The position numbers were made by a program, and so were the translations under genes. This document shows, piece after piece, positions 1 to 6,483 of a DNA stretch of 12,371 nt; within the stretch, counting starts at the first letter, position 1; each line of letters begins with the position of its first letter. The notes beneath the pieces were generated by a model, which saw only the letters and a list, made by a program, of their open reading frames with translations, ran no database searches and was not told the DNA's origin. Source of the DNA: Actinocrinis sp046724665 (GTDB lineage Bacteria; Actinomycetota; Actinomycetes; Streptomycetales; Catenulisporaceae); assembly GCA_046724665.1 (NCBI GenBank), contig JBKOWZ010000142.1:1-12371 (forward strand), in the 5' to 3' direction.

Positions 1-244
1 TCGCGCTATCCGACGACCGCCGCACCTGATACAACGACCCGCCATACGCCCCAAACAGGGCACGCGTCGTCGAATGCGCCGCCACACACGGCGTACCACC
101 CGCCGCATAAATATCACACGGACCCTGACCAGCAGCCTGCGACGTACCGCCCGCGACCAGCACGCCGCCGAGCGCGAACGCGGCGCTGGCACCGAGGGCC
201 AGCAGCGTCCTTCGCAGAGATCGAGATGTTGCCCCGACAGTCAA
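1..244 (-). CDS. abfB: Secreted GH54 alpha-L-arabinofuranosidase, N-terminal fragment cut by the window edge
   Basis: Reading the minus strand from 244, a TTG start follows an AGGAG ribosome site 6 nt away. The same frame has a TGA 18 nt upstream, and the nearby ATG is out of frame, so TTG is the only sensible start. The 81 visible codons give a signal peptide with a twin-arginine-like stretch (SLRRTLLALG, about residues 9-18), a hydrophobic core, and likely cleavage near TSQAA (34-38). The mature start GPCDIYAAGGTPCVAAHSTT (41-60), followed by a YQVRRSSD block (72-79), is the hallmark N-terminus of GH54 catalytic domains such as Aspergillus AbfB, which remove terminal arabinofuranose from arabinan and arabinoxylan. 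Catalytic residues lie beyond the edge. From residue 41 only 3 of 41 codons end in C (G or T endings dominate), unlike the signal-peptide part and the neighbouring genes. The family assignment is strong; the rest of the gene is unseen. Confidence 0.88.
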   Translation of the reverse strand, partial: MTVGATSRSLRRTLLALGASAAFALGGVLVAGGTSQAAGQGPCDIYAAGGTPCVAAHSTTRALFGAYGGSLYQVRRSSDSA

Positions 245-258
245 CGTGAACTCCTTTG

Positions 259-300
259 TTCATCGTGGATGGGACTGCTATTCATCGTGGGTGAGACTGC
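259..300. repeat. Two 20-bp direct repeats spaced by 22 bp
   Basis: Copies at 259-278 and 281-300 share 18 of 20 bases (ttcatcgtgg, then a variable base, ending gactgc). The 22-bp period is close to two helical turns. The repeats lie 15-56 nt upstream of the TTG start of the arabinofuranosidase gene, inside its probable 5' leader. They could be tandem protein-binding sites, a leader RNA element or a simple tandem duplication. Confidence 0.7.
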
Positions 301-380
301 GTCCGGCGGGCCGGAGCCCGGATCCGGCGCACGGCCGATCGCCGCGCGCCGGCATCCGCCGGACCGCGTTCATGAGGAGA

Positions 381-409
381 CGTATATGCGTGGCCGATCA
401 CCATGGCCA
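381..409 (-). promoter_or_regulatory. Possible promoter of the arabinofuranosidase gene
   Basis: On the minus strand a -35-like TGGCCA (409-404, 4 of 6 to TTGACA), a 17-nt spacer and a -10-like TATACG (386-381, 4 of 6) are correctly arranged. The -35 element lies in the left arm of the LacI-type palindrome, which is the expected geometry for repression. The leader would be about 130 nt and would include the direct repeats. The call is a pattern match only. Confidence 0.35.
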
Positions 410-439
410 TGGATTGTTAGCGCTAACATTCCACGGCCA
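404..439. promoter_or_regulatory. LacI-family operator-like palindrome
   Basis: The core TGTTAGCGCTAACA (415-428) is a perfect 14-bp palindrome centred on CG, the classic form of operators for LacI-family sugar regulators in actinomycetes (compare the CebR-type TGGGAGCGCTCCCA). The symmetry extends to 36 bp, with 16 of 18 bases matching between the arms (mismatches at arm positions 6 and 11). It sits between an arabinofuranosidase gene and a transporter gene and overlaps the probable -35 of the former. The likely role is repression relieved by arabinose or an arabino-oligosaccharide. No regulator gene is in the window. Confidence 0.75.
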
Positions 440-611
440 AAGAGAATGCACGGAATCTTCGGGGTGGGTACGCGAGTTCGTGCGGCTCGACCGGCATCAC
501 TATGACTCCGGACAAGGGCCGCGTCAAGGCTCGGCGGGAAAAGATGTGAGCGCGAACAACCGGCGGTCAAGGCATGGGTGGCGTCCCGCGCCGGTCAGCC
601 GTCAAAGACCC

Positions 612-668
612 TTGACACGGACGCCCGGAAACCGAGAGATTGGCCGATTGGCAAACGACGTTTACAAA
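612..668 (+). promoter_or_regulatory. Possible promoter(s) of the MFS transporter gene
   Basis: A perfect -35 TTGACA (612-617) stands 18 nt before a weak -10 GAGATT (636-641). An alternative is TTGGCC (640-645), 17 nt, TACAAA (663-668), with 4 of 6 matches in each box and the AAACGACGTTT palindrome (653-663) in its spacer. Either would give a leader of roughly 90-120 nt. The GTCAA/TTGAC inverted pair (601-616) overlaps the first -35. Confidence 0.4.
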
Positions 669-773
669 TCCGTCACGGACGGACCGGAACCAGCGGGCGC
701 CGCGTGAGCACGCCCAGGTCGCGGACACTGGGCTTGGCGAGACTCGGGGCTCCGTAAGGAGGGCGTGGCGCGT

Positions 774-2045
774 ATGCGGGATGGCAACCGTCTGTCGGTA
801 GCGGTGTCGAACGGCGCCTTCGTCCTGGTCGGCGTGAGCGCGGGCGTCGGCGGCGTGCTGTTGCCCGCGCAGATGACCGACTACGGGGTGGACCGGGCGA
901 AGATCGGCATCACCTTCTTCGTGTTCTCCGCCGGCTTCATGCTCGCCGGGTCGGCCGTCGGCTGGCTGATCCATCGGTTCGGCATGCGCACCACCCTGGC
1001 CGCCGGCACCGCCCTGTTCGCGCTCTCGTCTCTGTACACCGCCATACGCCCGGCGTTCGCGGGCCTGCTGATCGTCCAGCTGTTCCTCGGCTGCGGAATC
1101 GGCGTGGTCGAGTCGGGTCTCAACACCCATCTCGCGCGCCTGCCGCACGCAGCGCAACGCGTCAACCGGCTGCATGCGTTCTTCGGCGTCGGCGCGCTGC
1201 TCGGGCCGCTGCTGGCGACGTGGATGCTGCGCTCGTGGCCGTGGCAGCGCGTGTGGCTGGTGATCGCCTTGGCGAACGCGGTGCTGCTCGCCGGAGTCCT
1301 GCTCCTCGTGCCCAAGGCGGGCTGGTCCGTCTCCGAGCACGAGGCGGATCCGGTCCAACGCACCTCCCTGCCCGCCGAGCCGGAACTCACGCCTGCACCG
1401 GAGCCCGAGCCGCAGACGCGCCCGGACGGCCGCGGCCTGCTCGCCGCGGCGGTACGCGAGCCCGCGGTCATGCTGGCGGCGGTGTTCCTCGCGGTCTACG
1501 TCGGCCTGGAGATCGGCGTCGGCAACTGGGCGTTCGGCTTCCTGGTCTCCGGGCGCGGCCAGTCGCAGCTGCTCGCCGGGTACGCGCTCAGCGGCTACTG
1601 GCTCGGTCTCACCGCGGGCCGTTTCGTGATCAGTCCCGCCGCGCTGCGCGCCGGGCTGAGCGAGATCGGCGTGAGCTTCCTGTGTCTTGGCGGGGTTCTG
1701 GCCTCGTGCGGGCTGCTCTGGCTCAGCTCCGGGCCGGCCGCCGCGGTGAGCCTCGCCCTGCTCGGCTTCTTCCTCGGGCCGCTCTTCCCGACCGCGATGG
1801 CGATCACGCCGCGCCTGGCCGAGCCGCGCGTCGTGCCCAGCGCCATCGGCTTCATCAACGGCGTGTCGGTCATCGGCGGCTCCGTGCTGCCCTGGCTGGC
1901 CGGGGTGCTCGCGCAGTCCGGCGGAACCGGCACGCTGCTGCCCTTCAGCGCCGTGCTGGCCGCGCTGCTCGTGGTGCTCTGGTGGCGGCTGGCCAGGCAC
2001 GTGACGCAGGTCCGCGAACCGGAATCAGTACTCGACCACGCATGA
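774..2045 (+). CDS. MFS transporter (FHS/fucose-permease-like)
   Basis: Twelve hydrophobic segments in a 423-residue protein make this a major facilitator superfamily carrier of the inner membrane. Motif A is visible between helices 2 and 3 (GWLIHRFGMRTT). The segment NRLHAFFGVGALLGP before helix 5 resembles the N-x-x-H-x-x-F-G-x-G signature of fucose-permease and YbjJ-like carriers. A Pro/Glu-rich cytoplasmic loop (EPELTPAPEPEPQ) joins the two six-helix halves. The ribosome site AAGGAGGG (756-763) lies 11 nt before ATG 774 but only 1-2 nt before an in-frame GTG at 765, so I prefer 774; 765 would add three residues. The substrate cannot be read from sequence. Divergence from an arabinofuranosidase across a LacI-type operator suggests a pentose or oligosaccharide, but drug or metabolite efflux is possible. 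It converges with glnH. Confidence 0.85.
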   Translation: MRDGNRLSVAVSNGAFVLVGVSAGVGGVLLPAQMTDYGVDRAKIGITFFVFSAGFMLAGSAVGWLIHRFGMRTTLAAGTALFALSSLYTAIRPAFAGLLIVQLFLGCGIGVVESGLNTHLARLPHAAQRVNRLHAFFGVGALLGPLLATWMLRSWPWQRVWLVIALANAVLLAGVLLLVPKAGWSVSEHEADPVQRTSLPAEPELTPAPEPEPQTRPDGRGLLAAAVREPAVMLAAVFLAVYVGLEIGVGNWAFGFLVSGRGQSQLLAGYALSGYWLGLTAGRFVISPAALRAGLSEIGVSFLCLGGVLASCGLLWLSSGPAAAVSLALLGFFLGPLFPTAMAITPRLAEPRVVPSAIGFINGVSVIGGSVLPWLAGVLAQSGGTGTLLPFSAVLAALLVVLWWRLARHVTQVREPESVLDHA

Positions 2046-2079
2046 GCGCCGCCCGGCGCCCGTCCGCCTACTGATAGGC
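2046..2079. terminator. Two small hairpins between convergent stops
   Basis: Directly after the MFS stop, GCGCC-GCCC-GGCGC (2046-2059) can form a 5-bp GC stem. GCCTA-CTGA-TAGGC (2066-2079), overlapping the glnH stop, can form another. No T-run follows either. Only 22 nt separate the convergent stops, so a compact bidirectional terminator is plausible but unproven. Confidence 0.3.
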
Positions 2080-3120
2080 CGGCGGCGGGGGCGCGGGCAT
2101 CGGGCCGAGGCGGTTGCCGACCCAGTGCGCGTAGATCGCCGTCCATGTGCCGTCCGCCTTGATCCGCTCGAGCACGCCGTTCACGAACCTGACGAAGTCG
2201 TCCTCGCCCTTCGGGATGCCCAGGCCGTGCCGCTCGAAGGTCATCCGCGGCCCGACGATCTTCGTGTACGGGTCCTGCGCCTGGATGCCGAGCAGGATCA
2301 GGTCGGTGGTGGAGACGGCGTCCACCTCGCCCTGCTGGAGCATCACCAGGCAGTCGGCCCAGTTGGTCGCGCTGATCGGGACCAGAGCGTACTTCGGGTC
2401 CGCGAGTGTCTGGAGCGAGGTGGTCCCGCCGGCGGCGCACACCTTCCGGTGCGCGAGGTCCCGGATGTCGCGCACGCTCGAGGACTGGTTCACCAGGACG
2501 CGCTGCCCGGCGTCGAAGTAGTCGGCGCTGAAATCGACCTGCCGCTTGCGCTCGCAGTCCACGGTCATGATGTCGGCGACCAGGTCCACCGAGCCCTGCC
2601 GCAGGGAACTGAGCCGCTCGGCCTTGGTGATGGTCTTGTAGCGCACCCGGTCCGGCGAGCCGAAGATCGCCGCGGCGATCTCGCGGACGAAGTCGATGTC
2701 GAAGCCGATCAGCGGCTGCGCCGCCGGGTCGGGCGCGGGATTGCGATAGCCGAACAGGTAGCTGTCCTGATCGACTCCGGCGATCAGGTAGCCGCGCGCC
2801 TCGATCCTGGCCATGGTCGAACCCGCGGGCATCGCGCCCGGGGCCGGCAGGGAGCCGGACGGGCGCAGGCTGGCCTCGCAGCCGTTCACCGAGACGCCTC
2901 CGCTCGGGCCGGGCGACGCGGTCGCGACCCCGTTGGGCACCGGGACCGCGGCACGGATGTCGCCCGCCGGATACACCGGCGCGGGCGCCGACCCACAGGC
3001 GGCGGCCGTCGCCGTGAGCACCGCGGCCGTAGCGGCGGCCGCCATTCGACGCGCAGCCCGCCTCATCGAGACAGCCCGCCTCACAGAACCCGTAGACGCC
3101 CCGTCCCTCACCTCGGTCAC
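2068..3120 (-). CDS. glnH: GlnH: amino-acid (Glu/Asp type) substrate-binding lipoprotein
   Basis: This is a class 3 extracellular solute-binding protein (SBP_bac_3 fold, about residues 108-335). Its closest known relative is Mycobacterium GlnH (Rv0411c), which binds Asp/Glu and signals through GlnX to PknG. Shared blocks include IEARGYLIAGVD, GFDIDFVREIAAAIFG, VDCERKRQVDFS, TNWADCLVMLQQGEVDAVST and the Pro-rich end LGPMPAPPPPAYQ. A lipoprotein signal ends at Cys42 (TAAAC-GS) when read from GTG 3120, which is 4 nt after the glnX stop and suits translational coupling. An internal ATG at 3066 would give a 24-residue signal and 332 residues, closer to the family length, but lacks a clear ribosome site; the start is therefore uncertain. 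It is cotranscribed with glnX. No ABC permease or ATPase is adjacent, which favours sensing over transport. Confidence 0.9.
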   Translation of the reverse strand: MTEVRDGASTGSVRRAVSMRRAARRMAAAATAAVLTATAAACGSAPAPVYPAGDIRAAVPVPNGVATASPGPSGGVSVNGCEASLRPSGSLPAPGAMPAGSTMARIEARGYLIAGVDQDSYLFGYRNPAPDPAAQPLIGFDIDFVREIAAAIFGSPDRVRYKTITKAERLSSLRQGSVDLVADIMTVDCERKRQVDFSADYFDAGQRVLVNQSSSVRDIRDLAHRKVCAAGGTTSLQTLADPKYALVPISATNWADCLVMLQQGEVDAVSTTDLILLGIQAQDPYTKIVGPRMTFERHGLGIPKGEDDFVRFVNGVLERIKADGTWTAIYAHWVGNRLGPMPAPPPPAYQ

Positions 3121-3124
3121 GGCC

Positions 3125-4414
3125 TCACCTGTACTCCCGTAGCCGCTGGTTGGCGCCGTAGGCACCGGCCGCGAGGGCGGCCGGCGCGAGCACCGCGGCG
3201 CCGTTCGCCAGACCGTCCAGATCCGAGGCGGCCGCATCGACAGCGGCGAGATAGGCCGCCTCCTCGGCGGACACCGCGCCACGCAGGTCGCCGTCGACGC
3301 GGGTGAACTGCTTGCCGGTACCCGCCTGCGACCCGGTAACCTCGGCCAGCGCACGCAGGTTCGCCGTGTTGTCGGACTGCGGGCTGGTCTCCAGCTGTAC
3401 CAGCGCACTGTGTTCGGTCATCCAGCCCTGATAGGCCGACCTCGCGTCCGCGATGCCCGGGCCCTGATCCGACGCGATCACCTTGCCGAGCCGGGCGCTG
3501 ACCGCCTTGAAGTCCTTCTCGTACGTACCCACGTCCTCGCCGCGCGCCGCCAGGCTGAGCAACTCGTCGCCGTGGGCCTGGAGCACGAGCAGATCCGTGG
3601 CGATCAGCACATCCGCCGCCTGCCGGTGGCCGCCGGCCGCGCCGACGTCGTCCGACGCCGAGTCGGCGGCGGCCCAAGCCCAAGCACCCAGGACGAGCAC
3701 CAGCAGCGTCGCGACCGCGATCCCGGGGTTGAGCAGCCGGTTCGTGCGGCGGGTCAGGAACGCCTGCGCCAGACCGAGGCCGACGAGCCCCAGCGCCGTG
3801 GCGGCGAGTTCCCACTGCGGCCCGCTGCCCGCGGTCGCGTCGTCGGCGGCCAGCCGGTCGGACTGCACCTGCAAGACCCGCTGCGCGGCGGGCAGCAGGT
3901 CGGAGCGCATCAGGGCAGAGGCCTCACGCAGGTACGCCGCGCCGACCGGCAGGTCCTGGCGGGCGTCGGCCTGCGCCGTACCGATCAGCCCGGTGTACTG
4001 CGGCAGGTCGGCCAGGATCCGGGCGACCGCGTCGCGCAGCGTCGGCGACGAGCCCGCGTGCGCACTGATCGCGGCGAGGCCGGCGGAAACGCGCCGGATG
4101 TCGGCGTCATAGCGCTGCGGCCCGCCGCTCTGGGCCTGCGCGCCGGACAGGAACACCGCGGCGGCCGTCGCGTCGGCGTCGGACAGGCCGCGGTAGATAT
4201 CCTCGGCCGCGACGCTCAGCGGCTCGGCATTCGTCACAGCGTGCTGAATCGCGTCGTCACTACTCGCGGTGCTGAGATAGACCGTCAGGCCGAGGGCGAG
4301 TATGAGCCCGATGATCGCACCCGCACCGAGCCGCAGCCCGGTGCGGGTGCTCAGCCTCGACTGCGCCGCACGCCCCGCCGGCACAGCGGGCGCGGATCGG
4401 GCCGTGACCGTCAT
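3125..4414 (-). CDS. glnX: GlnX-like four-helix membrane sensor protein
   Basis: This 429-residue protein has predicted membrane helices at about 29-47, 201-219, 230-249 and 402-420. They leave two Ala-rich helical extracytoplasmic domains (48-200 and 250-401), a short basic cytoplasmic loop (TRRTNRLLNP) and a 9-residue basic C-tail. Size, topology and position directly upstream of glnH match mycobacterial GlnX (Rv0412c), which relays amino-acid binding by GlnH to the cytoplasmic kinase PknG. The outer domains resemble the helical sensor domains of chemoreceptor-like proteins. ATG 4414 has no ribosome site but lies 6 nt after a -10-like TACCAT, so the mRNA is probably leaderless. The stop is 4 nt before the glnH GTG, indicating an operon. 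The usual third gene, pknG, does not follow. Confidence 0.82.
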   Translation of the reverse strand: MTVTARSAPAVPAGRAAQSRLSTRTGLRLGAGAIIGLILALGLTVYLSTASSDDAIQHAVTNAEPLSVAAEDIYRGLSDADATAAAVFLSGAQAQSGGPQRYDADIRRVSAGLAAISAHAGSSPTLRDAVARILADLPQYTGLIGTAQADARQDLPVGAAYLREASALMRSDLLPAAQRVLQVQSDRLAADDATAGSGPQWELAATALGLVGLGLAQAFLTRRTNRLLNPGIAVATLLVLVLGAWAWAAADSASDDVGAAGGHRQAADVLIATDLLVLQAHGDELLSLAARGEDVGTYEKDFKAVSARLGKVIASDQGPGIADARSAYQGWMTEHSALVQLETSPQSDNTANLRALAEVTGSQAGTGKQFTRVDGDLRGAVSAEEAAYLAAVDAAASDLDGLANGAAVLAPAALAAGAYGANQRLREYR

Positions 4415-4420
4415 GCGCCG

Positions 4421-4426
4421 ATGGTA
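4421..4426 (-). promoter_or_regulatory. -10 element for leaderless transcription of glnX-glnH
   Basis: TACCAT on the minus strand matches TANNNT and 4 of 6 bases of TATAAT. It ends 6 nt before ATG 4414, so transcription would begin at or next to the A of the start codon. No Shine-Dalgarno sequence is present, and no good -35 is visible, as is common for leaderless actinobacterial genes. Confidence 0.45.
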
Positions 4427-4456
4427 GTGGCAGAGGACACCTACCGCAGAGTTCTA

Positions 4457-4855
4457 CTACTGAGGCTGACTGCGCTGGCGCAGCTCGACCCGGTTGCCGT
4501 CGGGGTCGAGCGCCGTCAGGCGAACGCCGAAGGGATACGGCGTCGGCGCATCCTCCACGAAGGTGACGCCGCGCGCCCGCAGCGCCTCGAAGTCCTTCGC
4601 CAGATCGTCGGACTCGATGAAGATCGGGCCGGGCACGACGTCCGTCTGCGCCGTGTCGGGCGCCGGCTGCGGAATCGACGCGGTCGGCCACAGCAGGAGC
4701 TCGACCGACTCGTCGCCCGGCGCGACCGTCAGGAAGCGGCCGTTGAGGCCGGGGGCGTCGATGCGCTTTTGCAGCCCGAGCTTCTCGGTGTAGAACTCCA
4801 GCGCGCGGTCGAGGTCGCTCACGTAGACCGTCACGTACATCAGGTTCTTCAACAT
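4457..4855 (-). CDS. VOC (glyoxalase/bleomycin-resistance fold) family protein
   Basis: A 132-residue single VOC module starts at ATG 4855, 7 nt after an AGGAG ribosome site. Typical blocks are VTVYVSDLDRALEFYTEKLG (8-27), SVELLLWP (50-57), FIESDDLAKDFEALRARGV (79-97) and ALDPDGNRVELRQR (115-128). Such proteins form beta-alpha-beta-beta-beta half-barrels that usually dimerise around a metal. Glu52 and Glu124 stand at two usual metal-ligand positions, while the positions often held by His (near residues 7-9 and 77) are not His, so metal binding may be altered. Substrate is unknown; many relatives are dioxygenase-like, resistance or isomerase proteins. It lies 112 nt downstream of nuoD on the same strand and could be cotranscribed or have its own promoter. 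Confidence 0.85.
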   Translation of the reverse strand: MLKNLMYVTVYVSDLDRALEFYTEKLGLQKRIDAPGLNGRFLTVAPGDESVELLLWPTASIPQPAPDTAQTDVVPGPIFIESDDLAKDFEALRARGVTFVEDAPTPYPFGVRLTALDPDGNRVELRQRSQPQ

Positions 4856-4967
4856 CCCGCTCTCCTCACTCGATTGTGCGGTACTCACTACCGACGACGA
4901 GTCGGGACGAGGAAGTGTGACAGCCGGGTGCACTACTGCATTCGGCTCCTTTTCCGCCGCTCTCCTC

Positions 4968-6269
4968 TCACCGGTCCACACCGCCGAGCACCGGGTCGAG
5001 CGAGGCGACGGCGGCGATCACGTCGGCGAGCAGGCCGCCCTCGACCAGCGCGGGCAGCGCCTGGAGGTTCGCGAAGGAAGGGTCGCGCAGGTGGACGCGG
5101 TAGGGCCGGGTGCCCTCGTCGGCGACCAGATGCGCGCCGAGCTCGCCGCGCGGGGACTCGACCGCCGTGTAGCACTGCCCGGCCGGGACGCGGAAACCCT
5201 CGGTGACCAGCTTGAAGTGGTAGATCAGCGCCTCCATCGACTCGGCCATGATGTGCCTGACCCGGTCCAGATCGATGCCCTGGCCGTCGCCGCCCAGCGA
5301 GAGCCGGGCCGGCCAGGCGATGTTCGGATCGTCGAGCATCACCGGTCCGGGCCGCAGCCGGTCGAGGCACTGCTCCACGATCCGCAGCGACTGCTCCATC
5401 TCGAGTACCCGCACCAGGTAGCGGCTGTACGAGTCGGCGCCGGTCTCGGTCACCACGTCGAAGTCGTACTGCTCGTAACCGCAGTACGGCTGCGCCTTGC
5501 GCAGGTCGAGCGGCAGCCCGGTGGCGCGCAGCACCGGGCCGGTCACGCCGAGCGCGATGCAGCCGGTGGTGTCCAGGGTGGCGACGCCGCGGGTGCGGCC
5601 CAGGAAGACGGGGTTGGCGTCGAGCAGCCGGTGGTAGTCCTCCAGCCTGCTGCGCAGCAGCGGGACCAGTTGCGCGATCCTGTCGGCGGCGTCCGGCGGC
5701 AGGTCGGCGACCAGGCCGCCGGGGCGGATGTAGGCGTGGTTCATCCGGTTGCCGGTGATCGCCTCCAGCATGTCCAGCACCAGCTCGCGCTCGCGGAAGC
5801 CGAAGGTCATCACGGTGATCGCGCCCAGCTCCATGCCCCCGGTGGCGATGGCGACCAGGTGCGAGGTGATCCGGTTCAGCTCCATCAGCAGCACCCGGAC
5901 CACGGTGGCCCGCTCGGGCACCTGCTCCTCGGCGCCGAGCAGCTTCTCCACGCCGAGGCAGTAGGCGACCTCGTTGAAGATCGGGGCGAGGTAGTCGGCG
6001 CGGGTGACGAAGGTGACGCCCTGCGTCCAGGTGCGGTACTCGCAGTTCTTCTCGATCCCGGTGTGCAGGTAGCCGACGCCGCAGGTGGCGTGCACCACCG
6101 TCTCCCCCTCGAGCTCGAGGATCACCCGCAGCACGCCGTGCGTCGAGGGGTGCTGCGGCCCGAGGTTGACGACGAGGCGGTCCTCGCCGTGCTCCCGCAC
6201 ATGCGCCAGGATCTCGTCCCAATCCTGCTTCTCGCCTGCGACGACATAATGCTCATGAGCCGCGGTCAT
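4968..6269 (-). CDS. nuoD: NADH-quinone oxidoreductase subunit D (49-kDa subunit), isolated copy
   Basis: At 433 residues this matches full-length NuoD, the peripheral-arm subunit of complex I that helps form the quinone pocket. Family blocks include LGPQHPSTHGVLR (36-48), GYLHTGIEKNCEYRTW (66-81), TRADYLAPIFNE (89-100), VEKLLG (107-112), the SLDPVLGGVDR terminus and SMEALIYHFKLVTEGF. The quinone-site His and Tyr known from Thermus Nqo4 (His38, Tyr87) align with His44 and Tyr93, so the pocket looks intact. ATG 6269 follows a GAGGTG site 7 nt upstream; in-frame starts further up fall in non-conserved sequence. None of the other thirteen nuo genes is adjacent, unlike the usual nuoA-N operon, so it is a relocated or second copy. 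I see no damage to the frame. Confidence 0.95.
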   Translation of the reverse strand: MTAAHEHYVVAGEKQDWDEILAHVREHGEDRLVVNLGPQHPSTHGVLRVILELEGETVVHATCGVGYLHTGIEKNCEYRTWTQGVTFVTRADYLAPIFNEVAYCLGVEKLLGAEEQVPERATVVRVLLMELNRITSHLVAIATGGMELGAITVMTFGFRERELVLDMLEAITGNRMNHAYIRPGGLVADLPPDAADRIAQLVPLLRSRLEDYHRLLDANPVFLGRTRGVATLDTTGCIALGVTGPVLRATGLPLDLRKAQPYCGYEQYDFDVVTETGADSYSRYLVRVLEMEQSLRIVEQCLDRLRPGPVMLDDPNIAWPARLSLGGDGQGIDLDRVRHIMAESMEALIYHFKLVTEGFRVPAGQCYTAVESPRGELGAHLVADEGTRPYRVHLRDPSFANLQALPALVEGGLLADVIAAVASLDPVLGGVDR

Positions 6270-6408
6270 GGCCTGGCACCTCACGCGTGACGCCGGATGT
6301 ACCGCACGGTTACCCCCTCGCGCCGATTCCAGCACCCGGCGGCGGCCGTTCGGCGCGCTACGCCGCCAAACGGGTGATCGGCGCGCCCTGGCGACCACAG
6401 AGTCTTGA

Positions 6409-6438
6409 TTGACGGTTCCCGGTCGGCGCACCTAGCCT
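6409..6438 (+). promoter_or_regulatory. Probable promoter of the STAS gene
   Basis: TTGACG (6409-6414), an 18-nt spacer and TAGCCT (6433-6438) match the vegetative actinomycete promoter pattern (5 of 6 at -35; TA and final T at -10). The leader would be about 40 nt and contain the strong ribosome site AAGGAGGGG (6469-6477). It lies in the 214-nt divergent space shared with nuoD, for which I found no convincing promoter. Confidence 0.5.
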
Positions 6439-6483
6439 GTGCCTGTAGCCGATCAGGTACGCACCGTTAAGGAGGGGTTCGCG

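Larger units (their letters stand above)
245..764. other. Divergent control region between the arabinofuranosidase and the MFS gene
   Basis: This 520-base stretch separates two divergent genes. I see no convincing coding sequence in it: open frames on both strands lack recognisable protein sequence and good ribosome sites. It holds a pair of direct repeats close to the arabinofuranosidase start, a long LacI-type palindrome near the middle, and possible promoters for both flanking genes (listed separately). A 12-bp perfect palindrome CCATGGCCATGG (401-412) abuts the operator. An 11-bp symmetrical element AAACGACGTTT (653-663) and a GTCAA/TTGAC inverted pair (601-616) lie in the part facing the MFS gene and could be further protein-binding sites. 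Confidence 0.6.

Noticed and set aside
246..707. Possible small genes in the 520-base control region
   Set aside because: Open frames on both strands lack ribosome sites and protein-like sequence, and they cover the operator, repeats and promoter elements.
567..2000. Long minus-strand open frame across the MFS gene
   Set aside because: It lies opposite a clear 12-helix transporter, is made of Arg/Gly/His/Gln-rich sequence without recognisable motifs, and reflects the high-GC third-position pattern of the real gene.
4856..4981. N-terminal extension of the VOC protein into the end of nuoD
   Set aside because: The extra 42 residues are low-complexity and the AGGAG site in front of ATG 4855 marks the true start.
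3410..5206. Plus-strand 598-codon open frame opposite glnX, the VOC gene and nuoD
   Set aside because: It spans three real genes and two intergenic gaps on the other strand, has no plausible ribosome site or domain, and is Arg-rich antisense sequence.
4917..6290. Plus-strand 457-codon open frame opposite nuoD
   Set aside because: NuoD on the minus strand has unmistakable family motifs along its full length; the opposite frame is low-complexity.
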